From NCBI GenBank assembly GCA_913777615.1, contig CAJYTK010000015.1, forward strand, positions 1-64,000: a DNA stretch of 64,000 nt, in the 5' to 3' direction. This DNA comes from an uncultured Agrobacterium sp. Its GTDB lineage: Bacteria; Pseudomonadota; Alphaproteobacteria; Rhizobiales; Rhizobiaceae. How positions within the stretch are numbered: position 1 is the stretch's first letter; each line of letters begins with the position of its first letter. The notes under the pieces are model-generated. The model was not told the origin of the DNA. It worked only from the letters and a program-made list of their open reading frames with translations, and ran no database searches. A program made the position numbers and the translations under genes. Positions 1-8,556 of this stretch are shown here, piece after piece.

Positions 1-3000
1 TCGTCGATGGTGTCGAAAACCGGATTGCGAACACGCTCGACAGCCGTACATCGGCGCTCGGCAATGTGGTCGCCGGTGTGGAAGAGCGCATCGCAGACGC
101 GCTCGACAGCCGCACAATGGCCATCGATATGGCATTCTCCAGCGCCGAAGAACGCATCGCGGAAACGCTCGATACCAGAACCTCCAATCTCACCAATATC
201 GTCAGTGGCGTCGAAGGCCGTCTAGCCGAGACACTGGACAGCCGGACGTCTGCGCTCAACAGCGTGGTTTCCGGCGTGGAAGAGCGCATCGCGGATACGC
301 TCGACAGCCGCACAATGGCTATCGACATGGCATTTTCCGGTGCGGAAGAGCGTATCGCGGAAACGCTGGATAGCCGGACAGCAGCCCTTAACTTCGCCGT
401 TGCCGGTATAGAAACGCGCATTGCCGACACGCTCGACAGCCGTACATCGGCGCTCGGCAATGTTGTCGCGGGTGTCGAAGAGCGCATCGCGGATGCGCTC
501 GATAGCCGCGCAATGGCCATCGATCTGGCATTCTCCAGTGCTGAAGAGCGCATCGCGGAGACGCTCGATACCAGAACCTCCAATCTCACCAATATCGTCA
601 GTAGCGTCGAAGGCCGTCTGGCCGAGACACTGGACAGCCGGACCTCAGCGCTCAACAGCGTGGTTTCCGGCGTGGAAGAGCGCATCGCGGATACGCTCGA
701 CAGCCGCACCATGTCCATCGACATGGCATTCTCCAGCGCCGAAGAACGTATCGCGGAAACGCTGGATAGCCGGACAGCAGCCCTTAACTTCGCCGTTGCC
801 GGTGTAGAAACGCGCATTGCCGACACGCTCGACAGCCGTACATCGGCGCTGACAACTGCCGTCCATGGCGTCGAGGAGAGGATTGCCGATACGCTGGATA
901 GCCGGACGATGGCGATCAACATCGCTTTCTCCAGCGCGCAAGAACGTCTGGCCGAGACCCTGGATGGACGTACCAGCACCCTGACCTCCGTCGTTTCCGG
1001 CGTGGAAGAGCGCTTGGCCGACACGCTCGATAGCCGCACACTGGCAATCGATATGGCGATCTCGTCTGCAGAAGAACGTCTCGCAGATACTCTCGATGGG
1101 CGCGCGTCGACCATTGCGCGGACTGTCACGAGTGCGGAAGAGAGACTGGCCTCCACCACTTCTGCTATCGAAGAGACACTGGCCGTGGGTCACCTTCGTC
1201 TCGATACGATGCTCGGCACTCAGGCAGACGCAATCAGCCGCACGGTGGAGCGCACCAGCACCCTCATCGAGCAGACGGTATCGTCGGCAGCCAGCCGTAT
1301 CGAAACCGCGGTGGAAGCCGGCGCTGGAAACTTTGCCAACACGATGGAAACCGGCGTCTCGCGGATGGAAAACAATCTGCAGACATCGCACGACGCGCTC
1401 CGCGGCACACTTGAACAGCATCAAGCCACGCTGTCGGAAACGCTGGGCTCTGCCAGGGAGCAGATCGGTAATATTCTTTCCGAACAGGCCATGTCCATCG
1501 CGACCACGGTTGCTTCCAGCGCGAGCATGCTGGAGATGTCGCTCGAAACGCAGCAGGAGGCCTTGCAGCAGACCATAGATAATGCAGCGGGTTCCCTCTC
1601 CTCGCGCATCGAGACCTCCGTGGACACCGTTTCCACGCGCCTTGGCGAGACAGGCGCCCGCCTTGAGACAAGCATCGAAGCGCTCCATGGCAAGCTTCAA
1701 TCCGATCTGACCAACGTCAACGTAACGCTTGATGATGCGACCCAGAAGATCGAAGGCGTATTTGCAGTCGGTACAGCAAGGATCGATGAGCGCCTTGGCA
1801 CGATGGACCGTGCGCTCAACATCGGTCTCGAAAACGTCAATCGCACGATCGAAGGCAAGGCTGCGGGTCTGGCCCACAGCTTGCGCGATGCCGTCGCCGA
1901 CGCCGCACAGAGCATCGATCATGAGGCCATTCGCTCCACCGAGTTCATCGGCAAGACCGGCCTCGACTTTGCCGAGCAGATCAAGGCGCGCAACGACGAA
2001 TTCACCCGCGCACTGGAACATCGTTCCGATGAGATCGTCGGCCGTATTTCCGACGCACAAAGCAGGCTTTCAGGCCAGGCGGCGGCAGTCGCGCAGACCT
2101 TCTCCGACGCAGGCAATGCCATCGTCAATAAGGTTGCCGAAGCGGAAGCCGTCGTTCGCTCTCAGGTCGGCGCAATCTCCGAAACGCTGACGAGTGTCGA
2201 AAGCGCGCTCGATGCCCGTGGCGAATCCATTCGCCATACGCTCGACAGCCGCACCCGCGAACTCAACTCCATGCTGGCAAGCCGTTCCGCGGAACTGTCC
2301 CGCCTCATCGAGGAAAAGGCAAAGCCGATCGTCAACGAGTATGCCGCTGTCGGCCAGGATGCCGCAGAGAAAATCGTGACCGCGGCACAGCAGAGCGCAA
2401 ACCTTCTGTCGGAAAGCAACAGCGGCATGCTGGGCATGGTCGAACAGGCCATCGAGGATTATTCCCGCGCCAGCAGCGATGCCGCCAACAAGTTGGTCGC
2501 CGCGACCCGTCAAAGTACCGATATGCTGTCGCAGACCCATACCAGCATGACGGACGTGGTCACGGGCGCAACCGACAGCCTGAATGTGGCCGTGGCTCGA
2601 GCGAGCCAAGAGTTCAAGCAGGCGGATGCGGCCCTTGGCAGCGCTACGACCAGCTTCTCCGAGTCGGCGTCTCGCGCTTCGGATCTCATCACCACATCCA
2701 GCCGCCTTTTGGAAAACAAGGTCGATCGCCTCGCCCAGATTTCCGGCAGCACGCTGTCTCAGGTCGCGGGCATCGTCTCTCGCTTCGACGAGCACTCCTC
2801 TGTGCTGTCTCAGGCAGGCGATCTGCTGAATTCGGCTCAACAAAACCTGGTCGGCACGCTGGAAGAGCGTCAGGAAGCGCTTCGCTCGCTGTCGGTGGGC
2901 TTGTTGCAACGCTCGGAGGAGATCGAGAATTCCATGCGCAGCGTCATGTCCGTCGTCGAGCAGACGCTGGGCGAGGCCGAGAAACGCTCTACCAATGTAG

Positions 3001-4244
3001 CTGGTAATCTTCGCCAGAACCTCAACTCGTCCTTCGAGGATATTGGCCGGTCTCTGGATGAGACCGAACAGCGCGCACGCAATGCGGCGCAGAACATGCG
3101 CGGATCGCTTCTGGCGGCCAGCGAGGAGGCAAACCGCTCTATCGAAGGAACCATGGGAGAAGCACAGAAATATTCTGAAGAACTGGCAGGTCGCCTGCGC
3201 AGCAGTGTTTCCTCCTCACTGTCCGACGTCGACAAGTTGCTCAACAGTGCTACGGACAAATCGAACGCTGCGGCAACCGTGATGCGTGAGACGTTGCGTG
3301 AGGCAGTACAGGACGCCGTCAATCGCTTCGCTGGCGCTACGGAGGAGATTCGCCGTTCGAGCCAGGATATTCGTCAGGAACTTGACGTGACACGCGCAGA
3401 GTTGAAGCGCGGGGCTTTCGATCTGCCAGAGGAAGCAAAGGAAAGTGCGGCGGCCATGCGTCGCGCCGTTTCCGAGCAGATCAAGGCCCTTCAGGATATT
3501 TCTCAGCTTGTGGGACGCTCCACTCAGCAACTGGAAATCTCTGAGCCTGCTGCACGGGCTATTGCGGCCACCAAGCCGTCTGCCCCGCAACAGCCACGGG
3601 CAGAAGCGCGGCCGCAGCAACCGCTGTCCGCTCCACCAGCACAGACAGCCCCGGCACAACCGCAACCAGCCGCGCCTGTCATCCGCAACACTGCGCCCGA
3701 TCAGCGCCAGGCACCATCGCAGACAGGTGTTTCGGCGCCGCTGCAGCGCCGTGAAGAAGGTGGCGGATGGATCAGCGATCTGCTACGTGGCGCATCTCGC
3801 GATACGCAAGACGGCGCAACGCGGCAGGCTACCCCGCCCGCTCCCGCTCGTCCCGCTGCCGAGCAGCAGACCCGTGCCGCCGACAGCCGCAATCCACGCC
3901 ATGTCGTCGAGTCGCTGAATTCACTGTCCGTCGATATCGCTCGCGCAATCGATCACGATGCATCAGTGGAACTGTGGGGCCGTTATCAGCGCGGCGAGCG
4001 TGATGTCTTCACGCGCCGCCTCTACACGCTTAAGGGTCAGCAGACCTTTGACGAGATCAAGCGGAAATACGACCGCGAATCGGAGTTCCGCACGGCGGTC
4101 GACCGCTACATTTCGGACTTCGAGAAGCTTCTGGCGGATGTTGCTAGAACAGATCGCGACCGTACGGTGACGCAATCCTATCTGACTTCAGACACCGGCA
4201 AGGTCTATACCATGTTGGCTCACGCAGCTGGACGCTTCAGCTAA
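1..4244 (+). CDS. gpr: Growth pole ring protein GPR-like giant coiled-coil protein (3' part)
   Basis: The reading frame is open from the first base, so the N-terminal part lies outside the window; about 1410 residues are visible. The first ~375 residues are a perfect run of 22-residue apolipoprotein-like repeats (consensus VEERIADTLDSRT plus nine mostly hydrophobic residues). Then come ~800 residues of Ala/Ser/Glu/Gln-rich helical coiled coil, a Pro/Gln/Ala-rich linker (about visible residues 1190-1290) and a compact conserved C-terminal domain of ~115 residues (RHVVESLNSLSVDIARAID onward). This architecture is known from the Agrobacterium growth pole ring protein, a ~2100-residue protein needed for unipolar growth. 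The convergent neighbour is a PopZ-family gene, which fits a polar role. The assignment rests on architecture and size; a transmembrane N-terminus, if present, cannot be seen here. A hairpin terminator follows the stop. Confidence 0.85.
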   Translation, partial: VDGVENRIANTLDSRTSALGNVVAGVEERIADALDSRTMAIDMAFSSAEERIAETLDTRTSNLTNIVSGVEGRLAETLDSRTSALNSVVSGVEERIADTLDSRTMAIDMAFSGAEERIAETLDSRTAALNFAVAGIETRIADTLDSRTSALGNVVAGVEERIADALDSRAMAIDLAFSSAEERIAETLDTRTSNLTNIVSSVEGRLAETLDSRTSALNSVVSGVEERIADTLDSRTMSIDMAFSSAEERIAETLDSRTAALNFAVAGVETRIADTLDSRTSALTTAVHGVEERIADTLDSRTMAINIAFSSAQERLAETLDGRTSTLTSVVSGVEERLADTLDSRTLAIDMAISSAEERLADTLDGRASTIARTVTSAEERLASTTSAIEETLAVGHLRLDTMLGTQADAISRTVERTSTLIEQTVSSAASRIETAVEAGAGNFANTMETGVSRMENNLQTSHDALRGTLEQHQATLSETLGSAREQIGNILSEQAMSIATTVASSASMLEMSLETQQEALQQTIDNAAGSLSSRIETSVDTVSTRLGETGARLETSIEALHGKLQSDLTNVNVTLDDATQKIEGVFAVGTARIDERLGTMDRALNIGLENVNRTIEGKAAGLAHSLRDAVADAAQSIDHEAIRSTEFIGKTGLDFAEQIKARNDEFTRALEHRSDEIVGRISDAQSRLSGQAAAVAQTFSDAGNAIVNKVAEAEAVVRSQVGAISETLTSVESALDARGESIRHTLDSRTRELNSMLASRSAELSRLIEEKAKPIVNEYAAVGQDAAEKIVTAAQQSANLLSESNSGMLGMVEQAIEDYSRASSDAANKLVAATRQSTDMLSQTHTSMTDVVTGATDSLNVAVARASQEFKQADAALGSATTSFSESASRASDLITTSSRLLENKVDRLAQISGSTLSQVAGIVSRFDEHSSVLSQAGDLLNSAQQNLVGTLEERQEALRSLSVGLLQRSEEIENSMRSVMSVVEQTLGEAEKRSTNVAGNLRQNLNSSFEDIGRSLDETEQRARNAAQNMRGSLLAASEEANRSIEGTMGEAQKYSEELAGRLRSSVSSSLSDVDKLLNSATDKSNAAATVMRETLREAVQDAVNRFAGATEEIRRSSQDIRQELDVTRAELKRGAFDLPEEAKESAAAMRRAVSEQIKALQDISQLVGRSTQQLEISEPAARAIAATKPSAPQQPRAEARPQQPLSAPPAQTAPAQPQPAAPVIRNTAPDQRQAPSQTGVSAPLQRREEGGGWISDLLRGASRDTQDGATRQATPPAPARPAAEQQTRAADSRNPRHVVESLNSLSVDIARAIDHDASVELWGRYQRGERDVFTRRLYTLKGQQTFDEIKRKYDRESEFRTAVDRYISDFEKLLADVARTDRDRTVTQSYLTSDTGKVYTMLAHAAGRFS
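12..1133 (+). repeat. 17 in-frame 66-bp (22-aa) tandem repeats within the GPR-like gene
   Basis: Units begin every 66 bases at 12, 78, 144, 210 and so on to 1068, each encoding 22 residues with the core ERIADTLDSRT. A higher-order period of six units (396 bp) is visible: the block 78-473 is repeated almost unchanged as 474-869, with the same order of unit variants (MAIDMAFSS, SNLTNIVSG, SALNSVVSG, MAIDMAFSG, AALNFAVAG, SALGNVVAG types). The array very probably continues upstream of the window. The 22-residue (2 x 11) period is that of amphipathic apolipoprotein helices. Confidence 0.93.
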
Positions 4245-4273
4245 AAATACCGTCATCACAACTGAAGTAAAAG

Positions 4274-4304
4274 CGCCCCCGGAATCATTACCGGGGGCGT
4301 TTTC
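4274..4304 (+). terminator. Rho-independent terminator of the GPR-like gene
   Basis: A perfect 9-bp GC-rich stem (cgcccccgg at 4274-4282, ccgggggcg at 4291-4299) with an 8-nt loop is followed by a T run. It lies 30 bases after the GPR stop codon. Confidence 0.85.
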
Positions 4305-4670
4305 GTTTGCGCTGCCGGGGTCCACAAGTCACGTGGAAGAACTGAACGTGTTTTGGGCAAGCCACGGTTTCATATCCGCCGCTCAGCGCCAATCATCCCG
4401 ATCGTGAGACTGAGGATCGAAATCACCGTGCAGTTGCGGAAGGGTCAAGCCAAAAATAGCGGCGTCGGTGCCCATAAAGCGGCACCTGTCGTTCCAAGCC
4501 AGTCGTTTTTTCGTCGCTCGCCTGCCTCCGGATGTTTCCATCTCACCCGGAACCGATCTTAGCGGCCGATTTGTCGCAGGCAGTCATCGCAATACCGCTA
4601 GGCACTTTTGTGCGACAGGCGTTATTTCGGCGTGTTGTCCAGCGCAAATCCGGAAACCGCCATTCTATAG

Positions 4671-4713
4671 AAAAATGAAAGCCGCTGAGGAGTTCATCTC
4701 CACAGCGGCTTTC
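4671..4713 (-). terminator. Terminator of the popZ-family gene
   Basis: An 11-bp perfect stem (gaaagccgctg 4677-4687 with cagcggctttc 4703-4713) followed, on the minus strand, by ATTTTTCTA. It lies about 90 bases downstream of the popZ stop. Confidence 0.75.
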
Positions 4714-4798
4714 TTCATCAACGAAAGGTCTTCATGACCTCAAGGGCCATCGAAAGATACGAGCGCGAATAAGGGTAAACCCCTTAACTCGCAACGCA

Positions 4799-5776
4799 TC
4801 AACGACGAGGGCCACGCGCCACGCGCTCGATTTCTTCGCGAACGAGTCGTTCCACGATCGTCGGCAGATTGTCCTCCAGCCACTCCTGCAGCATGGGACG
4901 CAACATATCCTGCGCAACGTCCTCGATGGTAGGACGATGAACACCATCGAAAACCTCGGCAAGCGCACCAAAGGACCGCGCGATCTGCTCGCCTGCTTCG
5001 GCAGAAACCAGACTTAGCGGCAGGTCGAGCTTGGCTTCGTTTTTAGGCGCGACGGTGTCGATAACCGGGGATGGTCTGATCTCAGCAGGACGAGCGACGG
5101 GCCGGTCTTCCTCGACAGCTCCGCGCAGCTCCATCGTTTCCCACAGGGGTACTGCTTGGGGCGCAGGCGCAGATGGCGCTGGCTGAGGAGCCTGCTCGGC
5201 TTGTGGCGCTGGATTGAATACGGGCATCTCCCTCATCGGCTGCTGTGCTACAGCGGCCATCAGAGGGCGCACATCCGTCGGACGACTGGGGGCGGCTGCA
5301 GTTCTCTCTACCTCCACGTACGGTTGGGGCTGCATGGTCGCAGGAGCTTTAGAGCCGGCTGCAGAAGCTGCTTGTTCACGGGTACCCTGTGCAAAAGCGG
5401 CCTGCGGCCCGAGTGTCGCATTGCGATCTGCGGCGGCGCGAACTCGTGCTGCCACGTCTGCGAGTGAAAGGGTCTTTTCAAGCGCGGGATCCATCGCAGG
5501 CTGCTGACTCTCGCTAGCCGGGATAGCCTCATTGAACTGCCGCGCGCCGTGGCCTTGATTCGCAGCGGGCGGAACATGCGGCGGTGGAGTATGAACATCA
5601 GCGGAGATATCTCCATCAAAGCTCATTTCCTCATCCGCATCATCAGAATCGAACTGAGATGCGCGCTGACCCGGGTAGCCATCGGTTGGCGCAGGTTCAT
5701 TGCTTTCGATGATCCTGCGGATCGACGCCAGAATCTCTTCCATAGATGGTTCACGCGCTACACTCGGCTGAGCCAT
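4799..5776 (-). CDS. popZ: PopZ-family (DUF2497) polar organizing protein
   Basis: 325 residues. The N-terminus carries the family signature EPSMEEILASIRRIIE (about residues 9-24). A long acidic Pro/Ala/Gln-rich disordered middle (~30-245) and a C-terminal helical oligomerisation region (~250-325: ARSFGALAEVFDGV, then LRPMLQEWLEDNLPTIVERLV) follow. PopZ forms a polar matrix that anchors the chromosomal centromere complex; in Agrobacterium it marks the growing pole. The linker is much longer than in Caulobacter PopZ (~177 aa), as in other Rhizobiales. A GGGGA Shine-Dalgarno element lies 5-6 bases before the ATG. The gene is convergent with the growth-pole gene and follows pcm on the same strand after 284 bases, so probably has its own promoter. 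A second DUF2497 paralogue elsewhere in the genome cannot be excluded. Confidence 0.85.
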   Translation of the reverse strand: MAQPSVAREPSMEEILASIRRIIESNEPAPTDGYPGQRASQFDSDDADEEMSFDGDISADVHTPPPHVPPAANQGHGARQFNEAIPASESQQPAMDPALEKTLSLADVAARVRAAADRNATLGPQAAFAQGTREQAASAAGSKAPATMQPQPYVEVERTAAAPSRPTDVRPLMAAVAQQPMREMPVFNPAPQAEQAPQPAPSAPAPQAVPLWETMELRGAVEEDRPVARPAEIRPSPVIDTVAPKNEAKLDLPLSLVSAEAGEQIARSFGALAEVFDGVHRPTIEDVAQDMLRPMLQEWLEDNLPTIVERLVREEIERVARGPRR

Positions 5777-6060
5777 TTTTATCCCCGATTTTCACGTTCA
5801 AGACGGGCCGGAGCACGATACGCCTGCTCCGAATCATCGAGAGTGTAGGACACCATCAGTCAGAAGAGAATCCATGCGGCCAGGGGATTTGCGCGATGCA
5901 CAGCTTTATTTCAAAATGAAAATGGCCCGGCATCAACCGGACCATCTGTTAACCATTTGCTTTTTCAGCATTTAGAGCGTGTCGAAATCCTGCAAATTTG
6001 CCTTCCGCTTTTAGTCGCGCGTTGGATCTGCAGAGCGCACCATACTTTTACGCTGCATGC

Positions 6061-6732
6061 TTAAAAAACGAATTCCTTCGACTTGGCAAAACCCGGTAGG
6101 GGTTTCAGCGATGCGTTAAAGAAGGTTGCGGCAGAAATCCCCTTGCCGTCGCGACGGTAAACAGTAACCTTGGCGGCATTGCCATAGCCGACAACGGTAA
6201 TCAGGCGACCGCCATCGGCAAGCTGATCCAGAAGTGCCTGAGGCACCTCCTCAACAGAGCCGCTCATGAAAATCACATCGTAAGGCGCCTGCGCTGGGTG
6301 GCCCTTTTCAAGCTCGCCGGCAACGGTCACGACGTTATCATAGCCGAGTGCGCCAAGCGTCTCAGTCGCTTTGGTGGATAGTTCGGGATCACTTTCCAAA
6401 GAAACCACAGAGCCCGCAAGTTCCGATAGAATGGCCGAGAGATATCCGGTTGCTCCACCGACCTCCAGAACGAGATCATCCTTGGTGACGGCTACAAGCT
6501 GCAGCATCTTAGCAATCGGCGACGCTTTCAACAGGTAGCGAGCGCCAAGCCCATCTTTTGCAGGACAGATCTGCAGGTCTTCGTCCATATAAGCTACCTG
6601 CTTGACACTTTCCGGGACAAAAGCCTCACGAGGAACGGAGAGAAACGCCTTGAGCACCGAATGGGAGGTTACGTCGGTGGTGCGCACCTGGCCGTCCACC
6701 ATTTTCGCGCGTGCGGTTTCATAATCCATCAT
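6061..6732 (-). CDS. pcm: Protein-L-isoaspartate O-methyltransferase family protein
   Basis: 223 residues, cytoplasmic, SAM-dependent methyltransferase fold. The PIMT N-terminal segment (ARAKMVDGQVRT, residues ~8-19; FVPESVKQVAYMDEDL) is followed by motif I (VLEVGGATGYLSAIL, ~88-102), in which the usual GxGxG glycines are shifted to GGATGY, and acidic motif SLESDPEL. Such proteins recognise isoaspartyl damage; rhizobial members are often annotated as PIMT although their glycine motif deviates, so enzymatic activity is not certain. Two consecutive ATG codons (6732, 6729) are possible starts; a GAGG element lies 13 bases upstream of the first. Confidence 0.82.
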   Translation of the reverse strand: MMDYETARAKMVDGQVRTTDVTSHSVLKAFLSVPREAFVPESVKQVAYMDEDLQICPAKDGLGARYLLKASPIAKMLQLVAVTKDDLVLEVGGATGYLSAILSELAGSVVSLESDPELSTKATETLGALGYDNVVTVAGELEKGHPAQAPYDVIFMSGSVEEVPQALLDQLADGGRLITVVGYGNAAKVTVYRRDGKGISAATFFNASLKPLPGFAKSKEFVF

Positions 6733-6975
6733 GTCGTGCTTGCCTCACGTAAAAGCCTACGAACACAGGTGTGTCCGCTTTTTGGTAATCGTCTTAATCG
6801 GCTCCGCCTGCGCTTTCAAGCACAAGCATGCATCAGCGAAGCTAAAAAGAAACGGTGCTGCGCCCCAGCACTCAGAGCTCACCAAATTACATCCTCTGAT
6901 ACCGCGCTCGGGAACTTTTTTATCCGCCTAATCATTATTGAGTTAATGAGACGTCATCAACGGCTGGAGGTAAAA

Positions 6976-7128
6976 ATGCTCGGTACAATCCTCGTCATCC
7001 TTCTTATTCTCTTCCTGGTCGGCGCTCTTCCGAACTGGGGTTACCACAATTATGGATGGGGCCCGTCGGGCGGCCTGGGCCTCGTGCTTGTGATCGTCCT
7101 GATCCTCGTACTGCTTGGGCGAATTTGA
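6976..7128 (+). CDS. Small membrane protein, DUF3309 family
   Basis: 50 residues. Two hydrophobic segments (LGTILVILLILFLVGAL and LVLVIVLILVLLG) flank a short loop with NWGYHNYGWGPSGG. This two-helix hairpin with a W/Y/G-rich turn is the DUF3309 pattern; function unknown. GGAGG sits 5 bases before the ATG, which decides this start over longer upstream in-frame extensions. A strong terminator follows directly, so it is likely a single-gene transcript. Confidence 0.82.
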   Translation: MLGTILVILLILFLVGALPNWGYHNYGWGPSGGLGLVLVIVLILVLLGRI

Positions 7129-7140
7129 TCACACAGACAA

Positions 7141-7180
7141 AAAAATCCCCGCTGAGATCACTGGTCTGGCGGGGATTTTT
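7141..7180 (+). terminator. Rho-independent terminator after the DUF3309 gene
   Basis: A 12-bp perfect stem (aaaaatccccgc 7141-7152 with gcggggattttt 7169-7180) includes its own T tract. The A/T-rich flanks make it functional in either direction. Confidence 0.85.
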
Positions 7181-7234
7181 CATGAGCATTAAGTCGCTCA
7201 CACAAACTTATCGGGTGTTTTTCAAACTCTCCTA

Positions 7235-7262
7235 TTGCGTGGAAAATGGATTCGTTCTAAAT
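7235..7262 (+). promoter_or_regulatory. Probable sigma-70 promoter of tRNA-Cys
   Basis: TTGCGT at 7235-7240, a 16-base spacer and CTAAAT at 7257-7262 lie 33 bases before the mature tRNA 5' end. The match is moderate and inferred only from sequence. Confidence 0.4.
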
Positions 7263-7294
7263 CCCCGCCATCGCTCAAACAGACGGGCGTGTGA

Positions 7295-7368
7295 GGCCTC
7301 GTGGCGGAGTGGTGACGCAGAGGACTGCAAATCCTTGTACCCCGGTTCAATTCCGGGCGAGGCCTCCA
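7295..7368 (+). tRNA. tRNA-Cys (GCA)
   Basis: A 74-nt cloverleaf including an encoded CCA. The acceptor stem is GGCCTCG/CGAGGCC, the anticodon GCA is at 7327-7329, and the T arm is CCCGG TTCAATT CCGGG. Confidence 0.95.
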
Positions 7369-7411
7369 AAAAATTCTCCACGATGTAAAGTTACGCTTTA
7401 TGTGACGCCGG

Positions 7412-7460
7412 CGTGAGCCTTAGAGCTTTGCGCGCAAGGCTCTGTTGCGGCCAGGCTCAC
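7412..7460. repeat. Nested palindrome downstream of tRNA-Cys
   Basis: The outer arms gtgagcct (7413-7420) and aggctcac (7453-7460) are complementary over 8 bases. Inside them agagctttg (7422-7430) and caaggctct (7435-7443) form a second stem with one wobble pair. No T tract follows, so it is not a typical terminator; it may stop or process the tRNA transcript or be part of a small RNA. Confidence 0.6.
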
Positions 7461-7554
7461 CCGGATATCAAAAGGCACAGGAACCTCCTCCCAGGCTTAT
7501 AGTTTACGGCGATGACATCGTGACGATTTCCCGTCTGATTCTATGGAGCACATC

Positions 7555-7845
7555 ATGAAAATGAAGTCCGTCATCGCAGTAACCGTTGTTGCTCTGGCGC
7601 TCGCAGGCTGTACGACGGGGCTTTCGAATGCCAACCTCGAGCCGATTCCAGGTAGCATCACTTATAATGGACAGCCGCGTACCAAGCTGACGAAATCGCC
7701 GGTTGGCAGCACGTTCACGCATAACTTCCGGCGATGGAACGGCGACCGGGTAATCGAAACCTATCAGATACAGCCGGATCGCTCGCTGAAAATCATTGAT
7801 CGTCGCATCATCCGCGATTGGCTGACATTCGGAAGCGACGACTGA
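7555..7845 (+). CDS. Small putative lipoprotein
   Basis: 96 residues from the ATG at 7555, chosen because GGAG lies 5 bases before it; an ATG 12 bases earlier has no such site. The N-terminus is a lipoprotein signal: MKMK, a hydrophobic stretch and the lipobox LAGC with the modified Cys at residue 19. The mature ~78-residue part (IPGSITYNGQPRTKL, RRWNGDRVIETYQIQPDRSLKIIDRR) looks like a small beta-rich periplasmic domain. I do not recognise the family. Export and lipidation are inferred from the signal. Confidence 0.82.
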   Translation: MKMKSVIAVTVVALALAGCTTGLSNANLEPIPGSITYNGQPRTKLTKSPVGSTFTHNFRRWNGDRVIETYQIQPDRSLKIIDRRIIRDWLTFGSDD

Positions 7846-7916
7846 TCCAGAACATTGAATGATGCACGCTCTCAGGTTAGAGGCATCTTTCGATCGAATG
7901 GAGAGTAAGCGCGAAG

Positions 7917-8162
7917 ATGGATACGAAATGGACCAAGCCGGTTCTTGTGGCGCTGGAAGAGCCGGGCAATTACACCAGCATTGAAACAACACAGGCCGCA
8001 TCCTGGGCGATGATCGAGGACTGGCCTGCGGAAGACGGAGCTGCGCTCGACCACGCCCTGCTCGTCTGTGCCGCCGTCGGTGCAGGCAAGAAGAAACCAG
8101 AAGACGCCAGAAGGGCTTTCATTGCCGCTGCAGTCGAAGCTGGCCTCGACATCAAGGCATAA
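7917..8162 (+). CDS. DUF982 domain protein
   Basis: 81 residues. The family features are the central WAMIEDWP motif and the C-terminal DARRAFIAAAVEAGL helix. DUF982 proteins are small, cytoplasmic and present in many copies in rhizobia; their function is unknown. A GGAG lies about 12 bases upstream of the ATG, which is slightly long. Confidence 0.82.
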   Translation: MDTKWTKPVLVALEEPGNYTSIETTQAASWAMIEDWPAEDGAALDHALLVCAAVGAGKKKPEDARRAFIAAAVEAGLDIKA

Positions 8163-8351
8163 TGTCGCAACAGCGAAGATACGGGTTAACCTGTACGCCT
8201 CCGCTGTGTAAAAGATGGCAAGCGTTTGACCAAGGCTCGTCGGCCGTTGCTTGGTCGGTTGCGTGATCATACCGTGCCGAGGGAACGGTTAATCAAGCGC
8301 GACGGTCGTTTCTGATTGATCGCTACTCCTTTTTAGAAAGTGCAAGAGACG

Positions 8352-8441
8352 ATGAAGAAGCCCCTGCTCCTGCTTTTGATGACATGCCTTATTGTGGGCA
8401 TTGTCGGCCATCTCATCATTGCCTTTGTCATCACGGGCTGA
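8352..8441 (+). CDS. Predicted 29-aa transmembrane peptide
   Basis: A 29-residue open frame, MKKPLLLLLMTCLIVGIVGH followed by nine mostly hydrophobic residues, reads as a positively charged start and one membrane helix. The upstream AAGAGACG is a weak ribosome binding site. It lies 116 bases before another 29-residue hydrophobic peptide gene. Coding status is uncertain because the frame is so short. Confidence 0.4.
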   Translation: MKKPLLLLLMTCLIVGIVGHLIIAFVITG

Positions 8442-8556
8442 CAAAAAATACGGGATAAGCGATTCTCGTTACCATCCATTAAGATTTGCATCGTTGTCGC
8501 GGAACTACGTTATGTTTTCCACGTTTTCCTGGCACGGAAATCTGGAGGGTAATAAA

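Larger units (their letters stand above)
4245..4798. other. Intergenic region between convergent gpr and popZ
   Basis: 554 bases without a supportable gene. It holds the GPR terminator at its left end and the popZ terminator (4671-4713) at its right. The short open frames between have no ribosome binding site or recognisable product. I see nothing else in the middle ~350 bases. Confidence 0.6.

Noticed and set aside
645-2060. 471-codon open frame on the minus strand inside the GPR-like gene
   Set aside because: Shadow of the repetitive, GC-rich coding strand; its translation is rich in Arg/Cys/His without domain features, and no ribosome binding site is present.
4353-4737. Short plus-strand frames between gpr and popZ
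   Set aside because: No ribosome binding site, no recognisable sequence, and they run into the popZ terminator.
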